Origin: Pseudomonadota bacterium
GTDB taxonomy: Bacteria > Pseudomonadota > Alphaproteobacteria > Caulobacterales > Caulobacteraceae
Direction of reading: 5' to 3'
Assembly (NCBI GenBank): GCA_021816155.1
Contig: JAKAZA010000005.1
Location: forward strand, 1-58,701
Length of the DNA: 58,701 bases
Shown here: positions 19,246-28,119 of the stretch, piece after piece
Position numbering within the stretch: the first letter of the stretch is position 1
Layout of the letters: the number at the start of each line of letters is the position of its first letter
The notes under the pieces: model-generated
What the model was told of the DNA's origin: nothing
What the model saw: only the letters and a program-made list of their open reading frames with translations
The model's database searches: none
Program-made: the position numbers and the translations under genes

Positions 19246-20094
19246 CTACGGCAATCCCGCGCCCGGCGCGTCCACCTGCATAGCCTCGATCCGCCCGGTG
19301 CGCGAGGCCGCGCACGCCTCCGGGTCGGAACTGGCCGCCGTCAGCACATAGAGCGTCCGCCGGTCGGCGCCGCCCAGCATGCAGGCGTAGCAGCCCTGGT
19401 CGGCCGTGATCCGCTCGAGCACCTTGCCGCCCTCCGCCAGGCGGATCACGTCGTTGGTGGTCGGCGAGGCGACCCAGATCGCGCCCTCGGCGTCGAGGCA
19501 GCAACCGTCGGCCGCCGCGCCTTGCGGCAGCTGCGCCCAGACGCGGCGCCTCGAAAGCACACCGTCGGCGGCGACGTCATAGGCGGTCATCCGGCCGGCG
19601 AATGTCTCCCCGACCACCAGGGTGCGGCCGTCGGGCGTTATCACCGTCCCGTTCGGGAACACGAGCTCGTCGGCTGCGACACTGACGGTCCCGTCGGGAT
19701 CGACGCGCGCCATCTTCGCCGGCTTCATCTCGCCGCCCGGGAACGGGTAGCCGAAGTTGCCGACATATGAGCGCCCATGCGCGTCGGTGACCATGTCGTT
19801 GCAGTGACCGCTCGCCACGGTCGCGAGGTCCGCGTGGGTGACGGCGCGGCCGTCCGGTTCGATGCGGATCAGTCGCCGGTCGATCATCGAGACCACCAGC
19901 AGGCGCCCGTCAGGCAGCCAGCCGAGGCCGGACACCGGCCCGTCGGCCTTGAACATGGTCTCGCGCTTCCCGTCGGGCGCCATGGCGACGACCTCGTGCG
20001 CGTGCATGTCAGAGAACCAGAGCCGGCCGGCGCGCCAGCGCGGCCCCTCCGGAAATGCGAGCCCGTCCAGCACCGTCCGCAGCGTCCGCGCCAT
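19246..20094 (-). CDS. SMP-30/gluconolactonase/LRE family protein
   Basis: I chose the ATG at 20094 (282 residues), preceded by GAGGGAGG at a good distance as a Shine-Dalgarno site; an upstream extension of 165 codons has no family match. It is a six-bladed calcium/zinc beta-propeller lactonase. Metal-ligand positions show as PEGPRW (Glu), PNGTVITPDGRTL (Asn) and DGCCLDAEGAIW (Asp). Members hydrolyse sugar or other lactones. It converges with the Rieske gene (15 bases between stops) and is divergent from the serine hydrolase gene, a likely shared regulatory region of 136 bases. Confidence 0.87.
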   Translation of the reverse strand: MARTLRTVLDGLAFPEGPRWRAGRLWFSDMHAHEVVAMAPDGKRETMFKADGPVSGLGWLPDGRLLVVSMIDRRLIRIEPDGRAVTHADLATVASGHCNDMVTDAHGRSYVGNFGYPFPGGEMKPAKMARVDPDGTVSVAADELVFPNGTVITPDGRTLVVGETFAGRMTAYDVAADGVLSRRRVWAQLPQGAAADGCCLDAEGAIWVASPTTNDVIRLAEGGKVLERITADQGCYACMLGGADRRTLYVLTAASSDPEACAASRTGRIEAMQVDAPGAGLP

Positions 20095-20230
20095 GGCGCA
20101 CCTCCCTCGTGGTCGTCGGCGGCACCACATACGCGCGTGGTCCCGGCCGGCAAGCTTGACGCCGGGGCGCCGTAGGCCGGGGCGTCGATCGCGGCTATCG
20201 TCGACGCCGGGACCGGATGGAGGCATCGGC

Positions 20231-21493
20231 ATGGACGGAGCGACAGGGACGCCGGCCGGCGTCGACGCGGGCGCGCTGGCGCAGATCGCGCCCAGCCTGC
20301 AGGCGGTGGTCGAGGCGGGCGACCTGTCCGGCGCCGTCACGCTGATCTGGCGCGGCGGCGAGGAGATCCAGCTCGACCTCGTTGGCCGGCGCGACCTCGC
20401 CACCGGCGCGCCGATGACCCGGGACACCATCTTCCGCATCGCCTCGATGACCAAGCCCATCACCACCGTCGCAGCGCTGATGCTGATGGAGGAAGGCAAG
20501 CTGCGGCTCGACGACCCGATCACCAGGTGGGCGCCCGAATTCGCCGACATGCGTGTGCTGAAGGACGCGACCGGGCCGCTCGACGACACCTACGCCTCCC
20601 CTCGCGACATCACGGTCGAGGACCTGATGACGCACCGCGCCGGCCTCGCCTACGGGTTCACCTCGATCGGCCCCATCGCGCACGCCCACCAGCGGGCGCT
20701 CGGCGACGTGCTCGACGGCGACATGGCGCCGGACGACTGGATGAAGGCGCTGGGCGGCCTGCCGCTCAGCTACCCGCCCGGCGAGCGGTTTCACTACAGT
20801 CACGCCACCGACGTGCTGGGCTTCATCGTCGGCCGCATCGAGGGCAAGCCGCTGCGCGAGGTGCTGATCCAGCGCCTGTTCGAGCCGCTCGGCATGCCCG
20901 ACACCGACTTCTGGACCCCGCCCGGGAAGCAGGCGCGCGCGGCGCGGCTCTATCGCCCGAAGGACGACTTCAGCGCGCTCGAGGAGGTGCCGTTCCGCGC
21001 CCACGCCACGCCGCCGGCGTTCACCGGCGGCGGCGGCGGGCTCGTCTCGACCGTCGACGACTACCTCAGGTTCGCCCGCATGCTGCTCGCCGGCGGCGAG
21101 CTCGACGGGCGGCGCTACCTGAAACCCGAGACGGTGGCCATGATGCGCACGAACCGGCTGACCGACGCCCAGCGCGAGATTCCGTTCATGGGCATCCCGT
21201 TCTGGGCCGGCCAGGGCTTCGGGCTCGGGCTCTCGACCATCACCGACGTCGAGAAGCAGGCCTGGATGGGGCCGGGCAACGAGGGCGCATTCGGCTGGCC
21301 GGGCGCTTTCGGGACCTGGTGGCGCGCCGACCCGAAGGCCGACCTGATCCTGATCTACCTGATCCAGAACTCGATGCCGCTCGGTCCCGAAGCCGCCGCC
21401 CAGCTCGCCACCGGCCAGCGGATGGGCGCCCGCGCGGCGCTGCCGGTCTTCCAGCGGCTGGCCTACGAGGCGGTGGGCGCCGGCGGCGGTTGA
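20231..21493 (+). CDS. Beta-lactamase-class-C-like serine hydrolase (EstB-type)
   Basis: I chose the ATG at 20231 (420 residues). The catalytic SxxK is Ser72-Met-Thr-Lys75 (ASMTK), and the second motif YxN appears as YSH in HYSHATDVLG, as in EstB-type esterases. The KTG-like segment is replaced by HxG-like sequence near the C-terminus (GAFGWPGAFGTWW). No signal peptide is obvious, so it is more likely a cytoplasmic esterase or amidase than a resistance enzyme. Divergent from the SMP-30 gene. Confidence 0.86.
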   Translation: MDGATGTPAGVDAGALAQIAPSLQAVVEAGDLSGAVTLIWRGGEEIQLDLVGRRDLATGAPMTRDTIFRIASMTKPITTVAALMLMEEGKLRLDDPITRWAPEFADMRVLKDATGPLDDTYASPRDITVEDLMTHRAGLAYGFTSIGPIAHAHQRALGDVLDGDMAPDDWMKALGGLPLSYPPGERFHYSHATDVLGFIVGRIEGKPLREVLIQRLFEPLGMPDTDFWTPPGKQARAARLYRPKDDFSALEEVPFRAHATPPAFTGGGGGLVSTVDDYLRFARMLLAGGELDGRRYLKPETVAMMRTNRLTDAQREIPFMGIPFWAGQGFGLGLSTITDVEKQAWMGPGNEGAFGWPGAFGTWWRADPKADLILIYLIQNSMPLGPEAAAQLATGQRMGARAALPVFQRLAYEAVGAGGG

Positions 21494-21516
21494 GGCCGCG
21501 CGGCGCCGCCGGCGCC

Positions 21517-21885
21517 CTAGTCATCGTCGCCGCCGTCATCGCCGCCATAGTAGCCGCCGTAACCCTGATAGCCGTAGCCCTGGAAGCCGCCGTAACCCGG
21601 GTAGCCGCCATAGCCCTGGAAGCCGCCGTCTCCCTGAAAGCCGTAGCCCTGGTAGCCACCGCCGTCGCCATAGGCGCCGTAGCCCTGGTAGCCGCCGCCA
21701 TAGCCGCCGTAGCCCTGTCCGTAGCCATCCCGGCCGTAGCCGTGATCGCCGCCATCGCCCCGGTAGCCGCCGCCGTCGCCGTTATAGGCCCGGCCGCCGC
21801 CGTACCCGCCTCCGCCCCAGGGGTCGGCGTGGGCGGCGCCGGCGATCAGTGTGACGGCGACCGCGGCCAGTGCGAGATACTTCAT
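21517..21885 (-). CDS. Gly/Tyr-rich repetitive secreted protein
   Basis: The ATG at 21885 begins a signal peptide (MKYLALAAVAVTLIAGAAHA), with GGAGG just upstream. The mature 100 residues are almost only Gly, Tyr, Asp and Gln in short irregular repeats (GGYGGG, GYQGYG, GFQGYGGYPGYG), ending GGDDGGDDD. No enzyme motif. Such sequences are intrinsically disordered and suggest an envelope or surface component; tyrosine-rich repeats could cross-link. Function unknown. The convergent partner is the serine hydrolase gene (23-base gap). Confidence 0.78.
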   Translation of the reverse strand: MKYLALAAVAVTLIAGAAHADPWGGGGYGGGRAYNGDGGGYRGDGGDHGYGRDGYGQGYGGYGGGYQGYGAYGDGGGYQGYGFQGDGGFQGYGGYPGYGGFQGYGYQGYGGYYGGDDGGDDD

Positions 21886-22080
21886 CGTGGCGTCCTCCAT
21901 GCGGACCTTGATTGCGCCCCCTGAATAGGCCGGCGGCCGTGAACCAGCCTTGAGGCCGCCTCTCACCTCCCGTTCATCTTGCGGGGCGGCGCGCGAGGCT
22001 GTCGGACGGCGCCCTCTCCTGACGCCCGGTTGTCAGCAGCCGCCCTTCCCTCGCCACGCCGCCGAGCTTACCTTCCCCCC

Positions 22081-24327
22081 ATGCCCAGCCCTCCAAACGC
22101 CGGCGTGGCGGACGCCTCGCGGGCGTTCATCCTCGACACGCCGCCGGCGCTGTGGACGCCGCACCGGCCGGTGCGGCCCGAGAAGAGCGAAGGCGGCATC
22201 CGCTTCAAGCTCAGCTCGGAGTACGCCGCGGCCGGCGACCAGCCGCAGGCGATCCGCGAGCTGGCGGCCGGCGTCATGGCGCGCGAGCACGACCAGGTGC
22301 TGCTCGGCGTCACCGGCTCCGGCAAGACCTTCACCATGGCGCGGATCATCGAGGAGACGCAGCGCCCGGCGCTGATCCTGGCGCACAACAAGACCCTCGC
22401 CGCGCAGCTCTACGCCGAGTTCAAGTCGTTCTTCCCCGACAACGCGGTCGAGTACTTCGTCTCGTACTACGACTACTACCAGCCCGAGGCCTACGTCCCG
22501 CGCACCGACACCTACATCGAGAAGGACTCGTCGATAAACGAGCAGATCGACCGCATGCGCCACTCGGCCACGCGGGCGATCCTGGAGCGCGACGACGTGA
22601 TCGTGGTGGCCTCGGTCAGCTGCATCTACGGCATCGGCTCGGTCGAGACCTACTCGGCCATGACCTTCACCCTGAAGACCGGCCAGAAGGTCAGCGAGAA
22701 GCAGCTGATGGCCGACCTCGTCGCCCAGCAGTACAAGCGCAACGACAACGCCTTCGAGCGCGGCGCCTTCCGCCGCCGCGGCGACACCATCGAGATCTTC
22801 CCCGCCCACTACGAGGACCGCGCCTGGCGCGTCACGCTGTTCGGCGACGAGGTCGAGGCGATCGCCGAGTTCGACCCGCTGACCGGCAAGAAGACCGCCG
22901 ACCTCGCCCAGATCCGCGTCTACGCCAACAGCCACTACGTCACGCCGCGCCCGACGCTGATCCAGGCCATCACCATGATCAAGGCCGAGCTGAAGGAGCG
23001 GCTCGACTGGCTGGTGAAGGAAGGCAAGCTCCTGGAGGCGCAGCGCCTGGAGCAGCGCACCACCTTCGACATCGAGATGATCGAGGCCACCGGCTCCTGC
23101 GCCGGCATCGAGAACTACAGCCGCTACCTCACCGGCCGCCGCCCCGGCGAGCCGCCGCCGACCTTCTTCGAGTACATCCCCGACAACGCGCTGCTCTTCG
23201 TCGACGAGAGCCACCAGACGGTGCCGCAGCTGGGCGCCATGTACCGCGGCGACTACCGGCGCAAGTTCACCCTCGCCGAGTACGGCTTCCGCCTGCCCAG
23301 CTGCATGGACAACCGCCCGCTGAAGTTCGAGGAGTGGGAGGCGATGCGGCCGGACACGGTGTTCGTCTCCGCCACGCCCGGCGCCTGGGAGCTGGAGAAG
23401 ACCGGCGGCGTCTTCACCGAGCAGGTGATCCGCCCCACCGGCCTGATCGACCCGCCAGTCGAGGTGCGGCCGGTGGCGAAGGACGGCGCCAGCCAGGTCG
23501 ACGACGTGATCGCCGAGTGCCGCGATGCAGCCCGCCGCGGCTACCGCACCCTCGTCACCGTGCTCACCAAGAAGATGGCCGAGGACCTCACCGAGTACAT
23601 GCACGAGCAGGGCCTGCGCGTGCGCTACATGCACTCCGACATCGACACCCTGGAGCGCATCGAGATCATCCGCGACCTGCGGCTCGGCGCCTTCGACGTG
23701 CTCGTCGGCATCAACCTGCTGCGCGAGGGCCTCGACATCCCCGAGTGCGGCCTCGTGGCCATCCTCGACGCCGACAAGGAAGGCTTCCTGCGCTCCGAGA
23801 CCAGCCTCATCCAGACCATCGGCCGCGCCGCGCGCAACGTCGACGGCAAGGTGATCCTCTACGCCGACAGCATCACCGGCTCGATGGAGCGGGCGATGGC
23901 CGAGACCAGCCGCCGGCGCGAGAAGCAGGAGGCCTACAACGCCGAGCACGGCATCACGCCCGAGAGCGTCAAGGCCCAGATCAAGGACATCCTCGCCAGC
24001 CCCTACGAGCGCGGCGACCGCGTCACCGTCGACGCCGGCGTCGCCGAGACCGCCAGGCCATTCCTCGGCTCCAACTTCCAGGCCACCCTGCGCGACCTCG
24101 AAAGCCGCATGAAGACCGCCGCCGCCGACCTCGAGTTCGAGGAAGCCGCCCGCCTGCGCGACGAGATCAAGCGCCTGAAGATGCTCGACCTCGAATTCGC
24201 CAACGAGGTCTTCACCCCCGAGGGCGAGGCGGTGGACCGGGGCGCGGTGAAGCTGGCGCGGGCGGAGGCGAGAGCGGAGAAGGCGGAGCGGTACCAGCGG
24301 CATGGGCGGCCGGGGCGCCGGCGCTGA
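22081..24327 (+). CDS. uvrB: Excinuclease ABC subunit B
   Basis: A 748-residue UvrB (usual about 670-700); the ATG at 22081 was chosen, and the first 35 residues are a non-conserved leader that could be shorter. Walker A is GVTGSGKT (76-83); the beta-hairpin region is [20 protein letters not shown]; the DEAD-like motif is DESH; helicase domain 2 ends [11 protein letters not shown]; a UVR (UvrC-binding) domain lies at the C-terminus near [24 protein letters not shown]. The C-terminal tail after about 700 is Arg/Glu-rich. It transfers damaged DNA to UvrC in nucleotide excision repair. I saw no GTTC-N7-GTTC LexA box upstream. Confidence 0.98.
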   Translation: MPSPPNAGVADASRAFILDTPPALWTPHRPVRPEKSEGGIRFKLSSEYAAAGDQPQAIRELAAGVMAREHDQVLLGVTGSGKTFTMARIIEETQRPALILAHNKTLAAQLYAEFKSFFPDNAVEYFVSYYDYYQPEAYVPRTDTYIEKDSSINEQIDRMRHSATRAILERDDVIVVASVSCIYGIGSVETYSAMTFTLKTGQKVSEKQLMADLVAQQYKRNDNAFERGAFRRRGDTIEIFPAHYEDRAWRVTLFGDEVEAIAEFDPLTGKKTADLAQIRVYANSHYVTPRPTLIQAITMIKAELKERLDWLVKEGKLLEAQRLEQRTTFDIEMIEATGSCAGIENYSRYLTGRRPGEPPPTFFEYIPDNALLFVDESHQTVPQLGAMYRGDYRRKFTLAEYGFRLPSCMDNRPLKFEEWEAMRPDTVFVSATPGAWELEKTGGVFTEQVIRPTGLIDPPVEVRPVAKDGASQVDDVIAECRDAARRGYRTLVTVLTKKMAEDLTEYMHEQGLRVRYMHSDIDTLERIEIIRDLRLGAFDVLVGINLLREGLDIPECGLVAILDADKEGFLRSETSLIQTIGRAARNVDGKVILYADSITGSMERAMAETSRRREKQEAYNAEHGITPESVKAQIKDILASPYERGDRVTVDAGVAETARPFLGSNFQATLRDLESRMKTAAADLEFEEAARLRDEIKRLKMLDLEFANEVFTPEGEAVDRGAVKLARAEARAEKAERYQRHGRPGRRR

Positions 24328-24332
24328 ACCCG

Positions 24333-24357
24333 CTCCCCCCTCGCGACAGCGGGGGAG
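24333..24357. terminator. GC hairpin after uvrB, part of an intergenic repeat-like sequence
   Basis: CTCCCCC (24333-24339) and GGGGGAG (24351-24357) form a perfect 7-bp stem around an 11-base loop, right after uvrB. The following bases (AGGTGGCGCGCGAAGCGTGACGG) continue a pattern that recurs between genes in several Caulobacterales genomes, from memory. It could be a REP-like element and/or terminator. No T tract. Confidence 0.45.
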
Positions 24358-24437
24358 GTGGCGCGCGAAGCGTGACGGAGGGGGCTACGCCGCCCGGTAC
24401 CGGGTGCGGGCGGAGGTCTGAGGCTTCGACGCGCACG

Positions 24438-24806
24438 CTACCAATTGTCCGATTCCAGCTGGGTGGCGAGGCCGACGCGCGTGGGGTCGGACGGAGCGCC
24501 CGTCCAGCAGGTGACGAGGAAGCTGTAAGGGCCGCGGCGATCGCTGAAGGCCAGCTTGGCGCGCAGGACCCATCCCCACTGAGGGCTCCGCGTGTACGTC
24601 CGGCCGCTCACCGCGCCGCTGGACCGCGCGGCGTAGGCGGCGAGCGTCTCGTCGCAGTCGGCGAATGGCTTTGCGTCGGCGACGGCCGTCTCGTCGGCGG
24701 CCGCCTGCCACGGGGGAAAGGCGTAGTCGTCAGGCATCGTGGCGCTCTTGCTGTCGGTGGCGAGGAAGGCGGCGATGCAGAAGGCCGCGAGGTAGGGCGC
24801 ACGCAT
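24438..24806 (-). CDS. Small secreted protein of unknown function
   Basis: A 122-residue protein with an N-terminal signal peptide (MRAPYLAAFCIAAFLA). The mature part has two Cys (FADCDETL, FLVTCWTG) that may form a disulfide and a WGWVLRAKLAF motif suggesting a beta-strand. I do not recognise a family. Its ATG directly abuts the TGA of the upstream gene (TGAATG), so it is translationally coupled to the PRVPAG-motif protein and is probably its functional partner. Confidence 0.65.
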   Translation of the reverse strand: MRAPYLAAFCIAAFLATDSKSATMPDDYAFPPWQAAADETAVADAKPFADCDETLAAYAARSSGAVSGRTYTRSPQWGWVLRAKLAFSDRRGPYSFLVTCWTGAPSDPTRVGLATQLESDNW

Positions 24807-25805
24807 TCAGCTGCGGCGACGCATGGGTGGGTATTTCCCTCGGGGCCGAGCCGGGAAGTAGAGGTCCTCCTCGCCCGTCTCCATGATGACGAGTCCGCCG
24901 TCCGTGAAGTGGGCCACGCCCAGCATGCGGCGACGCGAATGCTGCACGGTCAGGGAGGTGTCGACGCACCTATCCTCCGTCCTGATGCAGTCTTGGATGC
25001 GCATCGCTGTGAGGCGGCTGTTGTCGTTGGCCGCGCCGTTTCGCCAGGGATCGTCCTCGACCGCGTGAGCGATGCACTGGCGCAGGGCCACCAGGCAGGC
25101 GTCGTCGCCGCGGTACGGCGAGCCAGGGACGAATCGCGCGTCCGCGGCGGGCGCGACCGTGGCCGGGTTCACCTCGCCGGACGGGGGCGGAGGCGACTGC
25201 TGTGCGATGGACGCTCGGGGCGACGGCGAGGACATCTCTCGGGATGGCGAGGCCGCCCGCGCCGGACGACCACCCCTTGCCCGGCTCGGCCCACGGTTCG
25301 GTTTGGACTCCTCCGCGTCGGCGCCGCGCCCAGCAGTCCACTGGCCGCTGGCGCGACCGCTGCCGGCCGGCACGCGCGGCTGGTCCGGATCGTATTTCGC
25401 GACTGGCAGGATTGCAGCCAGGACCACACCGGGGTCGACGCCGGCCCTCAGCAGGCCGTCGGTGAGGAACAGGCGGTGGGCGTCGGCGCCCGGCCGGGCG
25501 AGGCGCGAGAGCCCGCTGAGCGCGAGGTGCATCGCCGCCAGCGCGTCTTCGCGGGCGCGCCGGCTGTCGGCCGCTTTGGCGAGGTGCGCCAGCTGTGTCG
25601 GGGTCGGCGCGCCCAGGTGCGCCGCAGCGAGCAACACGGCCAGACGCGGATCGCGCGGGTCGACGCTGACGTCGCGCGGCGATGCACCGGCCGGTGCGAG
25701 CACGGTTCCCGCGCCCAGGACCAGGCCGGCGTCGGTGAAGCGCATGACATCGTCGGTGCGCCCTGCTTGGGATTCCCAGTCCTTGGCGAGCCGCTCGGCG
25801 AGCAT
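24807..25805 (-). CDS. PRVPAG-motif protein with helical N-terminus and Cys-containing C-terminus
   Basis: A 332-residue protein, no signal peptide seen. The first 140 residues are helical, Ala/Leu-rich; then comes DPDQPRVPAGSGRASGQW (about 141-158), a motif that recurs in alphaproteobacterial proteins of unknown function, including phage head-like and polymorphic-toxin-like ones. A Pro/Ser/Arg-rich low-complexity linker (about 160-210) precedes a C-terminal domain of about 120 residues with four Cys (DDACLVALRQCIAH, QDCIRTEDRCVD). Coupled by TGAATG to a small secreted protein. An effector/partner pair is a hypothesis only. Confidence 0.65.
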   Translation of the reverse strand: MLAERLAKDWESQAGRTDDVMRFTDAGLVLGAGTVLAPAGASPRDVSVDPRDPRLAVLLAAAHLGAPTPTQLAHLAKAADSRRAREDALAAMHLALSGLSRLARPGADAHRLFLTDGLLRAGVDPGVVLAAILPVAKYDPDQPRVPAGSGRASGQWTAGRGADAEESKPNRGPSRARGGRPARAASPSREMSSPSPRASIAQQSPPPPSGEVNPATVAPAADARFVPGSPYRGDDACLVALRQCIAHAVEDDPWRNGAANDNSRLTAMRIQDCIRTEDRCVDTSLTVQHSRRRMLGVAHFTDGGLVIMETGEEDLYFPARPRGKYPPMRRRS

Positions 25806-25955
25806 CTGTGTCTCCTCGGCACGAGGCGGCCCGACGACCGCGGCCTACGGCAAGGAGAGCCCAGAAAGAATCGCCCCGTCAAGAACAAAACGAGAACCAC
25901 CTTCCTGCACGCCGTCCCTCGCCGGCTTCACAAGGGAGACGCGCCGGCTTGCGGG

Positions 25956-26768
25956 CTACTGCCGCGGCGGCGGCGCGCTCTGCAGCTCCAGCGGGGCGTC
26001 GGGATCGGTGAGGGTGAAGGGGACCGGGATGCGCACCGGCGCGTCAGCCTGCGGCTCGCCGTCGACGAGGCGGGGCTTCAGCTTGAAGTCGCCGGCCAGG
26101 TCGAGCGCGGCGGCGCCGAAGCCGTAGCCGCCAGGGCGCTCGCCGAAGATGTGGCAATGGCTCAGCGCGCCCTGGATCGTGACAAGGCAGTCGAGCGCGG
26201 CCACGCCTTCGATATTGTTGGACAGCGCGCGCACCGGGTAGGCGTTCTTCACCTGCTCGCGGGTCGGGAACGTGAGGATGACCGGGCTGGTCATCATGTG
26301 CGCCATGTCGGCGATGTCGGGGCTGACGCCGGGCGGGTGCAGGCTGAAGGCTACGGTGATGTCGCTGGGCTGGAGGAGCGCCGCGTCGCCGGTGTCGACC
26401 TTCGGATTCTCGGGATCGGCCGCGGCCATGGCGAGCGCCGCGGCGCCGAAGCCCTGGCCGGCCGGATCCTCGGAGACCAGCGTGCAGTCCTTCAGCTTCA
26501 GGTGGCGGGTGCGGGCGCAGCGGATCACCGCCTGGCCCTCCACGCCGGCGGCCCTGGCGGCGGCGGGATAGTACTTGACGACGACGGGTGGGACCGGGGG
26601 CGGCGTCGGCGCGGCGCGCGGCGGCTGAGCGGCCGGCACGGAAGCTCCGGCGACGGGCTTTCCCACCGCGGGGCCGCCCGTCGTCGCGGCGAGGGCGGGC
26701 GTCGTGGCGAGCAGCGGCGCCGTCAGGATAAAGACAAGCGGAGCAAGACGCTGGAAGGCAGTGCGCAT
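25956..26768 (-). CDS. Secreted protein with two TonB C-terminal-like domains
   Basis: I chose the ATG at 26768 (270 residues), which starts a signal peptide (LAPLVFILTAPLLATTPALA). A Pro-rich stretch (about 40-60) follows, then two repeats of a TonB-C-like fold: YYPAAARAAGVEGQAVIRC ... GQGFGAAAL and YPVRALSNNIEGVAALDC ... GYGFGAAALDLA, each with the VEG-Cys and GFGAAAL signatures. TonB proteins normally have a single domain with a retained membrane anchor, so this duplicated, probably cleaved form is unusual. Role unknown; perhaps envelope energy-coupling or a structural duplicate. Confidence 0.72.
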   Translation of the reverse strand: MRTAFQRLAPLVFILTAPLLATTPALAATTGGPAVGKPVAGASVPAAQPPRAAPTPPPVPPVVVKYYPAAARAAGVEGQAVIRCARTRHLKLKDCTLVSEDPAGQGFGAAALAMAAADPENPKVDTGDAALLQPSDITVAFSLHPPGVSPDIADMAHMMTSPVILTFPTREQVKNAYPVRALSNNIEGVAALDCLVTIQGALSHCHIFGERPGGYGFGAAALDLAGDFKLKPRLVDGEPQADAPVRIPVPFTLTDPDAPLELQSAPPPRQ

Positions 26769-26931
26769 GGCGCCATTTTCAGCCCGACCGGCGCCGCGCC
26801 GCAAGTCCGCCGATCGGTCGCCGCGGAAAGGCGCGCGACGGCGAGATTTCCTGGCTTCCGCAACGCCCGGGGCGCGCGTAGGAAGCCCTGCGAAGCGGGA
26901 CGGAACCCGCGCGCTGGGGAGTCAGACGACG

Positions 26932-27549
26932 ATGGCGGCTAAGGCGTTCGGACGGGCGGCGGCAATGGGCTGGGCGCTCGCGTTGGCGGCGGCGGGCATG
27001 GCGGCGGCGCAATCGCTGCCGACGCCGACACACGACTACAAGGCCGCGCCGGCCGGCAAGTACCAGATCGACGCCAAGCACACGGGCCTGATCGCTCGGG
27101 TGCCGCACCTCGGCTTCTCCTACTCGATCTTCCGCTTCCAGACGGTTTCCGGGGACCTGAACTGGAATCCGGCCAACCCGAAGGCGGACAGCCTGACCGT
27201 GACGGTCGATCCGAAGTCGATCACTACGGCGCCGGTCCCGGGCTTCTCGCAGGAGATCCAGGAAAAGTTCCTGAAGGTGGCCCAGTTTCCGACCGCCACC
27301 TTCACCTCCACCGCATTCCATCCCGCCGGCCCCACCCATGGGACGGTCGAGGGCGACCTGACGCTGATGGGCGTGACCAAGCACGTGACGTTCGACGTCG
27401 ACATGATCGGCGACGGCAAGGGCTTCCGCGGGCCCGTGATCGGGGTTGAGGCCACGACCAGGCTCGATCCGAAGACGTACGGGCTGCCGCCGTTCATCAC
27501 GGGCCCGATCGAGCTCGTCATCGACACCGAGTTCGACGCCGTGAACTGA
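26932..27549 (+). CDS. YceI family periplasmic protein
   Basis: I chose the ATG at 26932 (205 residues), with a signal peptide (GWALALAAAGMAAAQ). The lipocalin-like YceI beta-barrel follows: YQIDAKHTGLIARVPHLGFS, then FRFQTVSGDLNW, KADSLTVTVDPKSI, QFPTATFTST and GDLTLMGVTKHVTFDV. YceI members bind polyisoprenoid-like lipids in the periplasm and often respond to stress or pH. It is divergent from the double TonB-C gene across 163 bases. Confidence 0.92.
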   Translation: MAAKAFGRAAAMGWALALAAAGMAAAQSLPTPTHDYKAAPAGKYQIDAKHTGLIARVPHLGFSYSIFRFQTVSGDLNWNPANPKADSLTVTVDPKSITTAPVPGFSQEIQEKFLKVAQFPTATFTSTAFHPAGPTHGTVEGDLTLMGVTKHVTFDVDMIGDGKGFRGPVIGVEATTRLDPKTYGLPPFITGPIELVIDTEFDAVN

Positions 27550-27581
27550 GGCGCGCGTACGCACGATCGACGCAGCGTGAT

Positions 27582-27598
27582 CCCGCTTTGGCGGGTTA
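27582..27598 (+). terminator. Weak terminator-like hairpin after yceI
   Basis: CCCGC (27582-27586), loop TTTG, GCGGG (27591-27595) then TTAC. A short 5-bp stem, 33 bases after the yceI stop. A possible attenuating terminator before the lipoprotein gene; low strength. Confidence 0.3.
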
Positions 27599-27660
27599 CG
27601 CGACCGCTGCGCGAGTGCTAGCTTTGCCGCTGCGGGGGCGAGTCCAGGGGCGTCGCAAAC

Positions 27661-28092
27661 TTGCGCGGGTATTGCGCTTCATTGACCGTTGTCGCGGCCT
27701 GCGGCTTGTTGGCCGCGTGTGGGACGCGAGGTTCGGCTGCGACCGGCACGCCGATCGGCGTGGCGGCGGCGCCGCACCCAAGGGCCGGGCTCTGGCGGTG
27801 GACCTCGCAGACGGCCGGCGCCAAGGACGTGTGCCTTTCGGGCCAGCTGCTGAGCGTCTTCGCCTCGCGTCCCGACTGCCCGCCGGCGCGCCGCTGGCGG
27901 ACCGCGAGCGGCGCCTACGAGGTGCGGATCGCGTGCCAGGCCGGACCGGCGGGCGGCGTCTACGCCCGGGCGCAGGGCGACTTCAACTCCGCCTTCCAGA
28001 TCGACCTGCGGCTGGGCGAGGCCACCGACCACATAGACGCCCGCTACCTGGGCCCCTGCCCGCCCGGGCGGCGGCCGGACGACCAGCCCTGA
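27661..28092 (+). CDS. DUF3617-like lipoprotein (paralogue 1)
   Basis: A 143-residue protein starting at TTG (27661), with a signal peptide and lipobox LLAAC (Cys19-20 region), so probably lipid-anchored. The mature part opens with HPRAGLWRWTSQTAGAKDVCLS, close to the 'PGLWE...CL' pattern of the DUF3617 family, and carries further Cys (PDCPP, RIACQ, GPCP). Two more DUF3617-like lipoproteins are encoded at 31315 and 31894. The TTG start is unusual and a nearby alternative is not obvious; length 143 is consistent. Function unknown. Confidence 0.62.
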   Translation: MRGYCASLTVVAACGLLAACGTRGSAATGTPIGVAAAPHPRAGLWRWTSQTAGAKDVCLSGQLLSVFASRPDCPPARRWRTASGAYEVRIACQAGPAGGVYARAQGDFNSAFQIDLRLGEATDHIDARYLGPCPPGRRPDDQP

Positions 28093-28119
28093 GCCGGCGC
28101 GCCGCGGGCCGCGCGGCTC
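28091..28119. terminator. Bidirectional hairpin between DUF3617-like gene and GST
   Basis: GAGCCG (28091-28096) and CGGCTC (28114-28119) form outer arms of a GC-rich dyad that spans both stop codons of two convergent genes. Plausible shared terminator without a T tract. Confidence 0.35.

Noticed and set aside
21886-22080. SOS LexA box for uvrB
   Set aside because: The only GTTC near (about 21971) is not followed by GTTC after 7 bases; no GAAC/GTTC pair with correct spacing was found.
22152-26942. A 1596-codon plus-strand open frame through uvrB and beyond
   Set aside because: Translation is Arg/His/Pro-rich with no motif; the uvrB frame carries every UvrB motif and the later genes are on the other strand with signal peptides and start/stop coupling.
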